Assembly: GCF_000973725.1 (NCBI RefSeq)
Contig: NZ_CP009621.1
Location: 2,694,001-2,758,000 of the forward strand
Origin: Pontibacter korlensis
GTDB taxonomy: Bacteria > Bacteroidota > Bacteroidia > Cytophagales > Hymenobacteraceae
Length of the DNA: 64,000 nucleotides
Direction: 5' to 3'
The notes under the pieces are model-generated. The model saw only the letters and a list, made by a program, of their open reading frames with translations, searched no databases and had not been told where the DNA came from. Positions 55,298 through 63,846 of this stretch are shown here, in pieces. The translations under genes and the position numbers were made by a program. How positions within the stretch are numbered: position 1 is the first letter of the stretch; each line of letters opens with the position of its first letter.

Positions 55298-55541
55298 GAT
55301 GCGCAACGCAGAACATACGTCTGGCGACCTTGGCATAAAATCAAAAAACCACCTCATTATCAGGAAGCATCAGGCCACTGTCGCCAAACATTTACCCGCT
55401 TTTCCGCAACTCTTGGCCATCGAAATGTTTTTGGAAATAGCGCTGCCGGAGGCCAAAAGAGACGAGGACTATCTGCAAAGGTTTGATGCACTGTGCTCTT
55501 CATCAGCTGAGTACAGGGGCCTATGTCATTTTTCGCCTTAA
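55296..55541 (+). CDS. Small hypothetical protein (doubtful or relic)
   Basis: This is an 81-codon frame starting at ATG ATG. Its second half (KHLPAFPQLLAIEMFLEIAL, PEAKRDEDYLQRFDALCSSS) has convincing protein composition and helical pattern, while the first 25 codons look less so. It overlaps the start of the minus-strand pseudogene at 55297. It may be the tail of a larger lost gene. No family is recognised and no clear ribosome-binding site is seen. Confidence 0.35.
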   Translation: MMRNAEHTSGDLGIKSKNHLIIRKHQATVAKHLPAFPQLLAIEMFLEIALPEAKRDEDYLQRFDALCSSSAEYRGLCHFSP

Positions 55542-55658
55542 ACACAGCCTGTATGCAGACATGGAGGCTGTCTGGAACAGCTCCCCAAGGGGAACATTAC
55601 CTTATGCCCCCAGCCAGGTTAAGACCCGGACCCCGCATCCTAACCCGACGAGGCGGAA

Positions 55659-56618
55659 CTAGAAAACAATGCCTTCCTGTGTCGTCTGCCTGGCAGGAAA
55701 GTCCTTGTCGCCCCACTGCTCCTTGACGTTGGTTTCTATGGTGAGGCTCAGAGCTGTGAGCGGTACATCCTCCAGCCTGTTCTCGAAAGGGTCCTCGGTT
55801 CGCTCTCCTACCAGATCCAGCGCCAAAAACACAAAGGAGATGACTACGGAGACGGGAATAGTGGCCAGGCCCAGTTCACTGACAAAGGCAAAGGGCAGCA
55901 GCGTGGCGTGTATAAACACAAAGACCCGGGAGAAGAAGCTGTATTGGCGCGGGAAAGGCGTGTTCTTGATTCGCTCGCCCATGCCCTGAATGTTGTTGAA
56001 CTCCACCAGAGTGTCCTCCAGTTTTACGAACCGGTAATCCGAGACCCAGCCTCTCTCAAAGGCCTGCCGCAGGTCTTCGCCCTGCAGCTCGAGCAGGAAG
56101 TTAGGAGGGTTATTTTTATGGTGGAAAGCACGGAACTCCTCTTCCGGTAGAAAACCCTGTATGTCGGAGTATCTGTTGGTTTCCTTGAACATTTCCTCCT
56201 GGGCCGTTTCATTGTAGGCGTGCCTTATCCGCAGGAAAACGCGCAGTGCATGCACAAAGGCAATGTGCCTGTACACCATGCGCCTCTGCAGCTCTTTTAC
56301 GGCCGGGGCATCCGCCTCTTCGCCGGGAATCACCATCGTGATCACCTGTCGTGTCCAGGCGCGGCTGTAGTTAACCAGCAGCCCCCAGATCTTGCGGCCT
56401 TCCCACCACCTTTCATAGGCACTGTTGCTCTTGAAGCCAAGGAAGATGGCCAGCGCCGTGCTCAGGGCCGTAACGGTGTTGAAGGGCATGCTCAGGTAAT
56501 CCGCCTGATAACGGTCGTGGGCAAGGTAAACAGCGACTGCCAGCAGCAGGTAGTAGAGCAGGCTTTTCCATGTGTAGTGGAGGATAGCCCTCCAGCTCAA
56601 ATTTCTCCGGACGATCAT
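55659..56618 (-). CDS. Bestrophin-like (UPF0187) chloride-channel-type membrane protein
   Basis: This is a 319-residue multi-pass inner-membrane protein. The start MIVRRNLSWRAILHYTWKSL is typical of bacterial bestrophin homologues, followed by the hydrophobic helix LLYYLLLAVAVYLAH, the conserved PFNTVTALSTALAIFLGFKS, the NSAYERWWEGRKIWG signature and a late TIPVSVVISFVFLALDLVGE. The family forms pentameric anion-type channels; some bacterial members conduct cations. It is a single gene with an ATG start at 56618. It is rather GC-rich compared with the island to the left. Confidence 0.92.
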   Translation of the reverse strand: MIVRRNLSWRAILHYTWKSLLYYLLLAVAVYLAHDRYQADYLSMPFNTVTALSTALAIFLGFKSNSAYERWWEGRKIWGLLVNYSRAWTRQVITMVIPGEEADAPAVKELQRRMVYRHIAFVHALRVFLRIRHAYNETAQEEMFKETNRYSDIQGFLPEEEFRAFHHKNNPPNFLLELQGEDLRQAFERGWVSDYRFVKLEDTLVEFNNIQGMGERIKNTPFPRQYSFFSRVFVFIHATLLPFAFVSELGLATIPVSVVISFVFLALDLVGERTEDPFENRLEDVPLTALSLTIETNVKEQWGDKDFPARQTTQEGIVF

Positions 56619-57741
56619 CTAGCAACATAAAGATACTAAGCTGTTTACTTAGGGGGAGGAAAATAGTTCCGGCTTACCATCCATTACCCTGCCTTACTTG
56701 GCGATTGGCACCCGCTTTATCTCCACATGCCGGAATGTCACTGTAGTGCAAATGCCATGTTCTACTGGAGACTTCTTTAGCTAGCCACAGCCTGGTTGTA
56801 CAGCAGGCGTTTATATTGGCATGGCGTCAGATAACCTAGTGCAGAATGCTTTCCTATCCTGTTATACCATCCTTAGATAATTTCGAAAACGGCCAGCTTT
56901 GCCTCTGCTATAGTGGCAAATTTGTGATGGTACACCATTGCTGTTTTCATCGCCAGAGAAGGAGCTCTCACCGGCAGTTCCCTTTCCTACTCATGCTCTG
57001 CAGCACCGGCACTCCCTCCAACTGCTCTCTGAAGGCACTGCAGGCATACTGCATGCCCCGGTCGTAGTGAAACAAAAGGGAGTGGAACAGGGGCCTGTTT
57101 CTCATGTCCATCCTCCAGGCGGCCACCGTGGTCCCTTCCGCCTCCAGGGTTTCACTCTGCGCCCAGTCCAGGATAGGCGGCAAGGTGCTTTACCTGAGCC
57201 CCACCGTGGAAGGGGAAGGCACTGGCTGATGAGATGGAGCTCGAGTTCGGATAAGAACAAGCCCTGCTGCTGGATCTGGTCTATAAAGCAGCGGAAACGC
57301 AACTCTGCCTGCCCGTGAAGAAGCCATGTAAGGGAAAGCTCACCGACTTTTCCGGATGTACAACAGATTGGTGGCCAGCCTGCGGGTATGTGCAGGGCAT
57401 ATGGAGGCCGGGGTGAAGGGTAGCAGGATAACAAAAGAGAAAATAAGGCTACATGGACAGCTTAGAAACAGCGTGATGCTCTTCGACTTCGACCTCCACA
57501 ACCTGATGACTGACTATAGAAAATGATCGTAATAACCTTTATGCTTTGAGGTCTATATATTTTCTGGAAGGAAGCTCACGTACTGTTGGCCAAGGAGTGA
57601 CAGGTGTGCATGCCTTCACGAAGCCTCCCAATGAGTAGCTCGATAGTCATACTCATAGAGGGCTCATGCCATGCTGCTTACGTATACATTGCAAGTTAAC
57701 TTCCCGCCAACGGCCCTTTAGCAACTTATAAACCTCATGCC
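56619..57741. other. Region of mobile-element debris before nhaA
   Basis: Besides the IS3 remnant (56777-57192), the plus strand from about 57327 to 57524 reads as protein-like sequence without a start (FRMYNRLVASLRVCAGHMEA, then LRNSVMLFDFDLHNLMTDYR) and ends in TGA at 57522-57524. I cannot assign it. The last 200 bases must hold the nhaA promoter. Confidence 0.4.
56777..57192 (-). mobile_element. IS3-family transposase (orfB) C-terminal remnant
   Basis: The minus strand encodes LLFHYDRGMQYACSAFREQL and QSMSRKGNC, the rve-domain segment around the second catalytic Asp of IS3/IS150 transposases. After a short deletion or frame change at the usual WDNA-ESFF region, it continues EAKLAVFEII, a TAA, then GWYNRIGKHSALGYLTP and a natural stop at 56777. 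At least two lesions (a frame break and a nonsense codon) make it inactive. The upstream half and orfA are missing. Confidence 0.8.
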
Positions 57742-59076
57742 ATGAGAAATGATCCGGAAACTGACACCAAAACCGTCCGGCTACCTAAAGAGCTTCTTGA
57801 CAGGCTTACAAAACCTTTTGAGCACTTCCTGCACACTGGTGCAACTAGCTCTGCTGTACTACTATTGGCGACTATCGTAGCCTTGGTTATATCAAATTCT
57901 CCTTGGGCTCATGTTGCTGAGCAATTTTGGGAAATCCCGGCAGGCTTTCAAGTGGGCTCGATTAGCTTCGCCCGATCACTGCGGGAGTGGATTAACGATG
58001 GGTTAATGACGCTGTTTTTCTTCCTTGTGGCTCTGGAACTGAAGCGAGAGTTAATTCTCGGGGAAATAAGTGACCCGCGCAAAGCAGCGCTGTCTGTTGC
58101 AGCTGCTCTGGGAGGAATGTTGGTGCCTGCAATACTATACCTGGCCCTACAGTGGGGGCAATCCGGAGTGCATGGCTGGGGTACGGTTATGGCAACCGAC
58201 ACAGCGTTTGCCATCGGTTGTTTGGCTATTCTCGGTTCACGTATCCCCCAAAGCCTGCGGGTGTTCATGCTATCGCTGGCAATCGTAGACGATATTGGCG
58301 CCATTCTGGTGGTGGCCATCGGCTACAGTAGCCACATTTCCTGGAGTGCGCTGGCGCTGGGAGCCCTTGGAATTGCTCTTATACGTGCTATGGCCGCATT
58401 AGGCTTCCGTGGTTTTCCGCTCTACATTCTGGTAGGTTGTTTTATCTGGTTCGCTCTAGATACTTCTGGGGTCCACGCCACTATCACAGGCGTTATACTT
58501 GGCCTAATGACGCCTGCACGCAGGTGGGTCAGCGACGAGCGCCTGTATGCCATACTAGACCAAGTCATCGCACAGCCGGGCGACGAACAAGGGAGCGGTG
58601 CCACCAAAAACCGGCAAACCCTGCAAGTAGCCGAGACGGCGGCACGCGAAACGCTGTCTCCTGTTGAACGCTTGGAGTATGCGTTACACCCTTGGGTTGG
58701 TTTTGTTATAATGCCGGTCTTCGCTCTTGCCAACGCTGGCCTTAAGCTGTCATTCGATGATACCGACAGCTCTGTTGTAGTAGCCGTAGTAGCCGGCTTT
58801 ACCCTTGGTAAACCAATGGGAATCCTGGCATTCAGCTGGCTGGCTGTCCGTTTGCATCTCGCTGTTCGCCCCCCCGACCTGAGTTGGAAATTGATAGCTG
58901 GGGGCGGGTTGCTTGCCGGAATAGGCTTTACCATGGCACTGTTCATTGCAAACCTGGCCTTCAGCGAAAGTTTAGTTGAGAGTGCTAAAGCCGGAATTCT
59001 GTTGGCCTCCGTATTTTCGGCAGTGGCGGGTCTTGCCCTCTTGAGGTGGTGGCCGGTGCATGAGAGACGGCCATGA
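57742..59076 (+). CDS. nhaA: Na+/H+ antiporter NhaA
   Basis: This is a 444-residue protein with about twelve membrane segments. Diagnostic features are TLFFFLVALELKRELILGEI near residue 100, the MATDTAFAIGCLAILG stretch, and the paired aspartates in LAIVDDIGAILVVAIGY (about Asp183 and Asp184), which carry the sodium and protons. FVIMPVFALANAGL follows, as do conserved glycines near the end (GGGLLAGIGFTMALFIANLA). NhaA exports sodium in exchange for protons and supports growth at alkaline pH or high salt. It is slightly longer than the E. coli protein, with a short N-terminal extension. The start is ATG 57742. It is a single gene with no regulator nearby. Confidence 0.95.
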   Translation: MRNDPETDTKTVRLPKELLDRLTKPFEHFLHTGATSSAVLLLATIVALVISNSPWAHVAEQFWEIPAGFQVGSISFARSLREWINDGLMTLFFFLVALELKRELILGEISDPRKAALSVAAALGGMLVPAILYLALQWGQSGVHGWGTVMATDTAFAIGCLAILGSRIPQSLRVFMLSLAIVDDIGAILVVAIGYSSHISWSALALGALGIALIRAMAALGFRGFPLYILVGCFIWFALDTSGVHATITGVILGLMTPARRWVSDERLYAILDQVIAQPGDEQGSGATKNRQTLQVAETAARETLSPVERLEYALHPWVGFVIMPVFALANAGLKLSFDDTDSSVVVAVVAGFTLGKPMGILAFSWLAVRLHLAVRPPDLSWKLIAGGGLLAGIGFTMALFIANLAFSESLVESAKAGILLASVFSAVAGLALLRWWPVHERRP

Positions 59077-59782
59077 TTTTTTTGAAACTGACAAAATGAA
59101 TACTGCCTGTGTGGGTTAAGTCTGGTATAGGCTAATGCCTGTAAGAAGATAAGAATACCTGACTTTAGATCTGTAAACCTTGAGACGACGCGGTATACCA
59201 GTTTTGTTATCAGGTTGTGGGTGACACCGCTACGCAAGGGCTGGCTCATGTGTAAAGGTACAGGCCGCTTTGGGGCACGTTTCTCGTTAGCGACTCCCTC
59301 CTGAGATTTCACCTCGGCAGGCGGGTTATTGGATTTGACAATCAACAGGTTGATTAGCCTGGTGCTTGCCATTAAGAGCAAGCCAGAGTTATTAAGGCAT
59401 ATTTGTTCAGAAGTTGTACCTTCAGGTTATTATAATGAACCAGCCAAACTAATTTTCACAATGCCTGCAGTTTTCAGTGCTTGACGGCCCAACCCTGTTT
59501 TAGTTGACTCTGCCATATTGTGCTTATTAGTCTGGGAATAGTGAAAGCTAAACAGTTCGTAATGCCTGTTCTTCTCCACGCACTGCAGCAGTTTGTGGTC
59601 TCTTACTACCTAGCTCCACAGTAACGAGCTTAAGTGCTGGTGCCTGAGCTTTAAAGAGTGAAAGGTCAGGCTTAAAGTTTAATAATTATTGAAATAGGTA
59701 AAACATTTCGTAGAATGGTTTAATCTTTGCCAACAGCTTCCATGAAGGCTCCGTATAATTATATCACTCAAACCTAGAAGAC
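59077..59782. other. Intergenic region after nhaA
   Basis: A minus-strand stretch at about 59430-59610 reads as protein-like sequence (such as LLQCVEKNRHYELFSFHYSQ) ending in TAA but preceded by a stop and lacking a start; probably a relic. The last 60 bases are AT-rich, with TAATCTTTG near 59725, close to the -7 promoter element, and would serve the next small gene. Confidence 0.35.
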
Positions 59783-59983
59783 ATGAAAGAAGACAAATTA
59801 AACGAGCTAGAGCGGATGGCCCTAGAGGCCGCTCACAAATATTGGAAGGAGTATATGTATCAGAACGGGAAACAAGACAACATGCTCACCTGGGTACGGA
59901 ATGAGGATACCGGTGAAATGCTGTGCCTTACCAAAGGGGGATACACAAATCGGCTTTCTGAGTTTGTAAATGGGCTTGATTGA
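59783..59983 (+). CDS. Small acidic hypothetical protein
   Basis: This is a 66-residue protein starting MKEDKLNELERMALEAAHKY, an amphipathic helix, followed by a short beta part (NMLTWVRNEDTGEMLCLTKG). The start is ATG 59783 with an AT-rich upstream region. No signal peptide or known motif is seen. The codon pattern and a clean start make it a likely real gene. It is convergent with the next pair of minus-strand genes, only 3 bases apart. Confidence 0.6.
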   Translation: MKEDKLNELERMALEAAHKYWKEYMYQNGKQDNMLTWVRNEDTGEMLCLTKGGYTNRLSEFVNGLD

Positions 59984-59986
59984 TCA

Positions 59987-60352
59987 TCAGGGCCTGGAGT
60001 CTTTTTTAATGTATATCTGATCGGTCTCCACTAGCACGTGCAATGGAGGCTGCCCTGGCTGTGTTGCCTCAATCTGGGTGCCGTAGACGGTTACAGGTAC
60101 AAAAGATCTGATCTTGGCCTCCTGTGCCGCCAGTTCCTTTAGCAGGGCCTGTGCCTCGGCGGTATTTCTGCCAGCATTTTTCTTGTTTTCAGCAAAGCGT
60201 CTAAGCGAATCAAAATCCACCTGCTGCTCTTCAGCCTGGGCTGTCTCTACAGCCTGAGCCCTCTTGCGCACGAGATAGGTTTCTTTTACCTTCTCCCTAA
60301 GCTCTAGAATTCGGCTTAGGCAATAATAAAACTGGTCCTGTGTCATATTCAT
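59987..60352 (-). CDS. Hypothetical coiled-coil protein
   Basis: This is a 121-residue protein. The N-terminal 80 residues are helical and strongly charged (QDQFYYCLSRILELREKVKE, then a Glu/Gln/Ala-rich stretch), probably a coiled coil. The C-terminal 40 residues look like beta strands (FVPVTVYGTQIEATQPGQPP, then LHVLVETDQIYI). There is no signal peptide. It starts at ATG 60352, with a second in-frame ATG two codons later, and follows another minus-strand gene by 17 bases, so the two are likely co-transcribed. The family is unknown to me. Confidence 0.62.
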   Translation of the reverse strand: MNMTQDQFYYCLSRILELREKVKETYLVRKRAQAVETAQAEEQQVDFDSLRRFAENKKNAGRNTAEAQALLKELAAQEAKIRSFVPVTVYGTQIEATQPGQPPLHVLVETDQIYIKKDSRP

Positions 60353-60369
60353 GAGTTACGTAAGATGGG

Positions 60370-60798
60370 TTAAGTGAGGTTGTACATGACGGGGTCATAT
60401 AGCCGTACGAGCTCCTCGATGGTAATTAGCCGCACGCTCTGCACCAGCATGGTTCTTACCCCGCATACCACAACTGACTCCGTGGAAGCATCCAGCATCA
60501 GGTAATGTTCCTCCGCTGTACCCTGGGCCTCGAACATGACCGAGTAAAACCTGTGCGCCCCTTCCTGGCTGTGCAGCTGCATGGAGCCACCCAGAAGCAT
60601 GCTGTCAGTCATTAGCTGCACAGCAGTATCGTTAACAAAGCTGATGCAGTAGGCATTGTTCTCTGGCGCCCGCCTGTTTATCAGCAGCAGGTTCTGGTTA
60701 CCCTCAAAACATATCAGCTCAGTTGTGCTGGGCTTTCTTCCCAGGAACTGTGTAAGGCAGGTGGCATAATCGCTAAAGGTAGTGTTGTTTTCTTCCAT
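60370..60798 (-). CDS. Hypothetical protein, first gene of small minus-strand operon
   Basis: This 142-residue cytosolic protein has an alternating strand pattern (TELICFEGNQNLLLINRRAP, ENNAYCISFVNDTAVQLM, HYLMLDASTESVVVCGV) and a final helix (LITIEELVRLYDPVMYNL). No catalytic motif is visible. The start is ATG 60798. Together with the following gene it forms a two-gene unit. It is unrelated to the flanking genes as far as I can see. Confidence 0.62.
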   Translation of the reverse strand: MEENNTTFSDYATCLTQFLGRKPSTTELICFEGNQNLLLINRRAPENNAYCISFVNDTAVQLMTDSMLLGGSMQLHSQEGAHRFYSVMFEAQGTAEEHYLMLDASTESVVVCGVRTMLVQSVRLITIEELVRLYDPVMYNLT

Positions 60799-61125
60799 GG
60801 TTGAAGGTATTCTTAGCGGCGGGACGAGTAAAAGCGGGGGCAGCCAATCAGCTGGTCGCTTCTGGCCATCGGGCCGGGTGAGTGTAGCCTTATAAAATGC
60901 GCACAGCCTGTAATAGTTTATAAAGTTATAAGTTTATTCCAGCAAGCACTTAAACGCTCTACCCACTCGCTTCTTACCGGAATCTTAGAAGCGACAAATG
61001 TGCTCTGAGATGAACTGGTAGCTGATATAAAAACATAAGCTCTTTATTATCAGTTATTTCCAGTTAAAGCATTTACCCAGCCGTATAACAAGGTAGGATA
61101 ATAGAAGATACCTTTTCCTGCCACC
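60799..61125. other. Intergenic region between divergent small genes
   Basis: This is a 327-base gap between a minus-strand and a plus-strand gene, so it should hold two promoters. I see no hairpin, repeat or clear promoter consensus. Confidence 0.35.
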
Positions 61126-61485
61126 ATGAAAAACAAGACCCTATTTATTACGCTGCTCACCGGGATGCTGGCCTTGGCCTCTGCCCACACTTTTGCCCAA
61201 TCTTCGCAAGCCAGCCAAGAGCGCAAAACAGAACAGCAGGAAGCGAAAGCAGACATACAACGCCTCAATGACGCCTCTGATCTGAGAAAAGAAACCAGGG
61301 CTGACGCACGGGCTGCCCAGGCGAATGCAAGAGAAGCCAAACGTATTGATAAGGAGGCTTCCTACGCGGCCAAGCATGCCAAACGCGCTGCCAGAATGGA
61401 GGCAAAGGCGCAGCGGAACCGCGCGGAGGCTGACAAGCAGGCCAAGAAAGCCGCCAAGGCATCAGCGAAATCAGACAAGAACTAA
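61126..61485 (+). CDS. Exported Ala/Lys-rich helical protein
   Basis: This is a 119-residue protein with a signal peptide (FITLLTGMLALASAHTFAQS, cleaved near residue 25). The mature part is almost entirely Ala, Lys, Arg, Glu, Asp and Gln with no aromatic residues except one Tyr, for example QEAKADIQRLNDASDLRKET and AAKHAKRAARMEAKAQRNRA. It should form one long charged helix in the periplasm. Such proteins can be structural or chaperone-like, but no function is established. It is likely co-transcribed with the small gene that starts 23 bases downstream. Confidence 0.7.
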   Translation: MKNKTLFITLLTGMLALASAHTFAQSSQASQERKTEQQEAKADIQRLNDASDLRKETRADARAAQANAREAKRIDKEASYAAKHAKRAARMEAKAQRNRAEADKQAKKAAKASAKSDKN

Positions 61486-61508
61486 CTTTTAACTTTACTT
61501 ATTCTGCC

Positions 61509-61709
61509 ATGGAAAATAAATATCCCGAGGGATCCATCGTATATGCCAAAGTAAACCCCAGCCTCAAGCTGGCGGTGAGGCGATATGTCAAACGCATCTA
61601 TTACTGTACCAACCTGGAGCATCCTCAAGAGAAGGAACTTGTGTACTTTGAGCGGGAGCTTGTGGGAGGAGAGACATCAGGTGCTGCTACAAGACCCGAT
61701 GCCATGTGA
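61509..61709 (+). CDS. Small hypothetical protein, conserved style
   Basis: This is a 66-residue protein. It reads as a small beta protein (EGSIVYAKVNPSLKLAVRRY, VKRIYYCTNLEHPQEKELVY, then FERELV), consistent with a short SH3-like barrel. The C-terminus (GGETSGAATRPDAM) looks unstructured. It starts at ATG 61509, 23 bases after the preceding gene. I do not know the family by name, though similar short proteins are common in Cytophagales. Confidence 0.62.
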   Translation: MENKYPEGSIVYAKVNPSLKLAVRRYVKRIYYCTNLEHPQEKELVYFERELVGGETSGAATRPDAM

Positions 61710-62307
61710 CCCTAGCCCTGTGCACCTGCCGGCGATAAGCTGATGGGCTACCGAGCTGAGCGGGAGCTACGCCGCCCAGCATCGGGTCTGCCCGAATGGC
61801 AACACACCTCTCAACATATTAGCTGACAAGAACTTACTTACCATCTAAATATTACAGCCATGGCTATCCATAACTGAGTTATCGCTTTGAACGCATTGAT
61901 AATCATGAAACACACACTATTGGCTTCTTCGCCCAGGAAGAGAACCCCGGCGGCAATCATTTTCAGCTTTTGGTAGTGGAGCTGACCCAAAGCGGCCACA
62001 CTCATATTCTTGGTAGGATCATTCCCTGTACCTGCACCACCACGGATAAGGGGATAAGGAAAGGTTTCCGGCTGGAAAGGCTATAGTGAAGGAACCAACC
62101 TTATTTATTTAAAGAGGCGTGCTGTTGAGAAACGGCTGTCTAATCTAACACGGCGGCTCTCTTTTCTAAAGGGGCTGTAGCTAGCGATAAATATCCATTA
62201 GAACCATTTGCTTGTAAAATAAGTAACTAGAATCTAACTATATGTAAAATATTAATACTCATATAAGGGTACGCCTGCGCCTGGCCTGCCTCCTAGTATA
62301 AACTTAC
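61710..62307. other. Gap containing a small frameshifted gene
   Basis: Apart from the pseudogene at 61860-62086, I see no gene. An inverted GC-rich stretch around 61720-61790 shows no clear hairpin. The AT-rich 62180-62270 part may hold the promoter of the radical SAM gene. Confidence 0.35.
61860..62086 (+). pseudogene. Small unknown protein, 1-bp frameshift near start
   Basis: The ATG at 61860 reads MAIHN and then meets TGA. One base later the next frame continues smoothly as SYRFERIDNHETHTIGFFAQ, EENPGGNHFQLLVVELTQSG, HTHILGRIIPCT and ends at TAG 62084-62086. A single-base deletion after codon 5 restores a 75-residue protein with good composition. It is either a recent pseudogene or a sequencing error. 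No family is recognised. Confidence 0.5.
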
Positions 62308-63846
62308 ATGGCAAGATTAAGAATTGGGGTAGTTGATCTGGTAAGCAAAGGCCCAACTAGTACCCTTTGGGCTAGGGTTATGCATGCTAACTTGGCAAGC
62401 ATTATGCCGCAGGTGGTAGCCACTTGGTGCGAGCAGCAGGGGCATGAGGTGAGACTAATCTGCTATACAGGTTTGGAAAACCTGCAAAAGGAGCTGCCTA
62501 GGGATGTGAATGTGGTTTTTATTTGCTCTTTCACCCAGGCAGCGCTGTTGGCCTATGCTCTTAGCAACTATTTCCGCAGCCAGGGGGCAGTTACGGTGCT
62601 GGGTGGGCCTCACGCCCGTTGCTACCCTGATGACGCTGTCAAGTACTTTGACTACGTGTTGGGCTTCACCCATAAAGAAACCATTGCAGAAGTGCTGCAA
62701 GAGTGCAGATCGCGGCGCCGTGAGGGCAGGCATCTTTCCGCCAGTAGGCAACCCCTACATCTGCCGGGGGTAAAAGAGCGTTGGAAGTTTATAGAGCCTA
62801 CGTTAAAGAAGGCACCCTTTCTCCAGATGGTGCCCATGCTCGGGAGTGTAGGCTGCCCCTATACCTGTTCTTTTTGCATTGATGCCACGGTAGACTACCA
62901 GCCTCTGAGCTTTGACGTGATAAAAGAGGACCTGCGGTTTCTGCTAACAAAATACAAGAGGCCTACTGTTGGCTGGCATGACCCGAACTTCGGCGTGCGC
63001 TTCGATGCGAACATGGAAGCGATTGCCTCCGCAGCCCCTCCAGGCAGTTTCCGATTTTTTGCCGAAAGCAGCCTTTCCATATTGACAGAAGCACATCTGG
63101 AGGTACTGCAGCAAAACGGCTTTGAGGCCCTGCTGCCTGGGGTTGAGTCCTGGTATGAGCTGGGCAACAAGTCCCGGACCTCCCGCAGCATGGGGGAGGA
63201 GAAGGTATCCCGCATCTCTGAACACATCAACATGATGTTCCGGTATGTTCCCTACGTACAGACCAACTTTGTGCTGGGGCTGGACAGTGACGAGGGGGAT
63301 GAGCCATTTGAACTGACGAAACGCTTTGTGGATTTGTCTCCGGCGGCTTTCCCTGGCTATTCTCTGTTAAGCGTCTTCGGCGAAGCGGCTCCTTTAAACC
63401 TGGAGTATCAGCGTGCCGGGAGGGTGCTGCCCTTTCCCTTTCACTTTCTCAACAATCACCTGGCCATGAACATCAAACCCAAAAACTACGGGTGGGTGGA
63501 GTTTTACGATAAGGTGATCGACCTGACCGCTTACACTTTTTCTAAAAAAGCCATCTATCGCCGCTTCAAAGCTACTCCAAACGCCAACGCCAAATGGATG
63601 AACTTCATGCGGGCAGTTTCTTCGGAAGGGTATGGACGCCTGCGCTTTTACCGCCAGGTGCGTGAAAAACTGCTCTCAGACGCTGCTTTCAGGCAGTACT
63701 TTGAGGGGGAGTCACGACGGTTGCCATCCTTTTATAAAGAAATCATTCAAAAAGACTTAGGGGTGTGGTGGCAGTGGCTTCCAGAAGGAGCCCTGGAGCA
63801 TAACGAGAATGCCTACTTGCATAAAAGCTTCCCTACTGTTGTCTAG
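62308..63846 (+). CDS. B12-binding-type radical SAM protein
   Basis: This is a 512-residue protein. The N-terminal third has the Rossmann-like fold of cobalamin-binding domains (QQGHEVRLICYTGL, VVFICSFTQAALLAYALSNY, VTVLGGPHARCYPDDAVKYF) but no DxHxxG cobalt-ligand motif, so cobalamin binding is uncertain. The radical SAM domain follows: GSVGCPYTCSFCIDA gives the CxxxCxxC iron-sulfur ligands Cys183, Cys187 and Cys190, then GWHDPNFGVRFDANMEAIAS and GVESWYELGNKS. Substrates of this class include lipids, tetrapyrroles and peptides; none can be chosen here. It is a single gene, GC-richer than the SusC/SusD island. Confidence 0.87.
   Translation: MARLRIGVVDLVSKGPTSTLWARVMHANLASIMPQVVATWCEQQGHEVRLICYTGLENLQKELPRDVNVVFICSFTQAALLAYALSNYFRSQGAVTVLGGPHARCYPDDAVKYFDYVLGFTHKETIAEVLQECRSRRREGRHLSASRQPLHLPGVKERWKFIEPTLKKAPFLQMVPMLGSVGCPYTCSFCIDATVDYQPLSFDVIKEDLRFLLTKYKRPTVGWHDPNFGVRFDANMEAIASAAPPGSFRFFAESSLSILTEAHLEVLQQNGFEALLPGVESWYELGNKSRTSRSMGEEKVSRISEHINMMFRYVPYVQTNFVLGLDSDEGDEPFELTKRFVDLSPAAFPGYSLLSVFGEAAPLNLEYQRAGRVLPFPFHFLNNHLAMNIKPKNYGWVEFYDKVIDLTAYTFSKKAIYRRFKATPNANAKWMNFMRAVSSEGYGRLRFYRQVREKLLSDAAFRQYFEGESRRLPSFYKEIIQKDLGVWWQWLPEGALEHNENAYLHKSFPTVV

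Noticed and set aside
58422..59381. Long minus-strand open frame of 319 codons opposite nhaA
   Set aside because: It lies entirely or mostly antisense to an unmistakable NhaA gene, and its composition (many Ser, Arg, Pro, Ala) is typical of a shadow frame.
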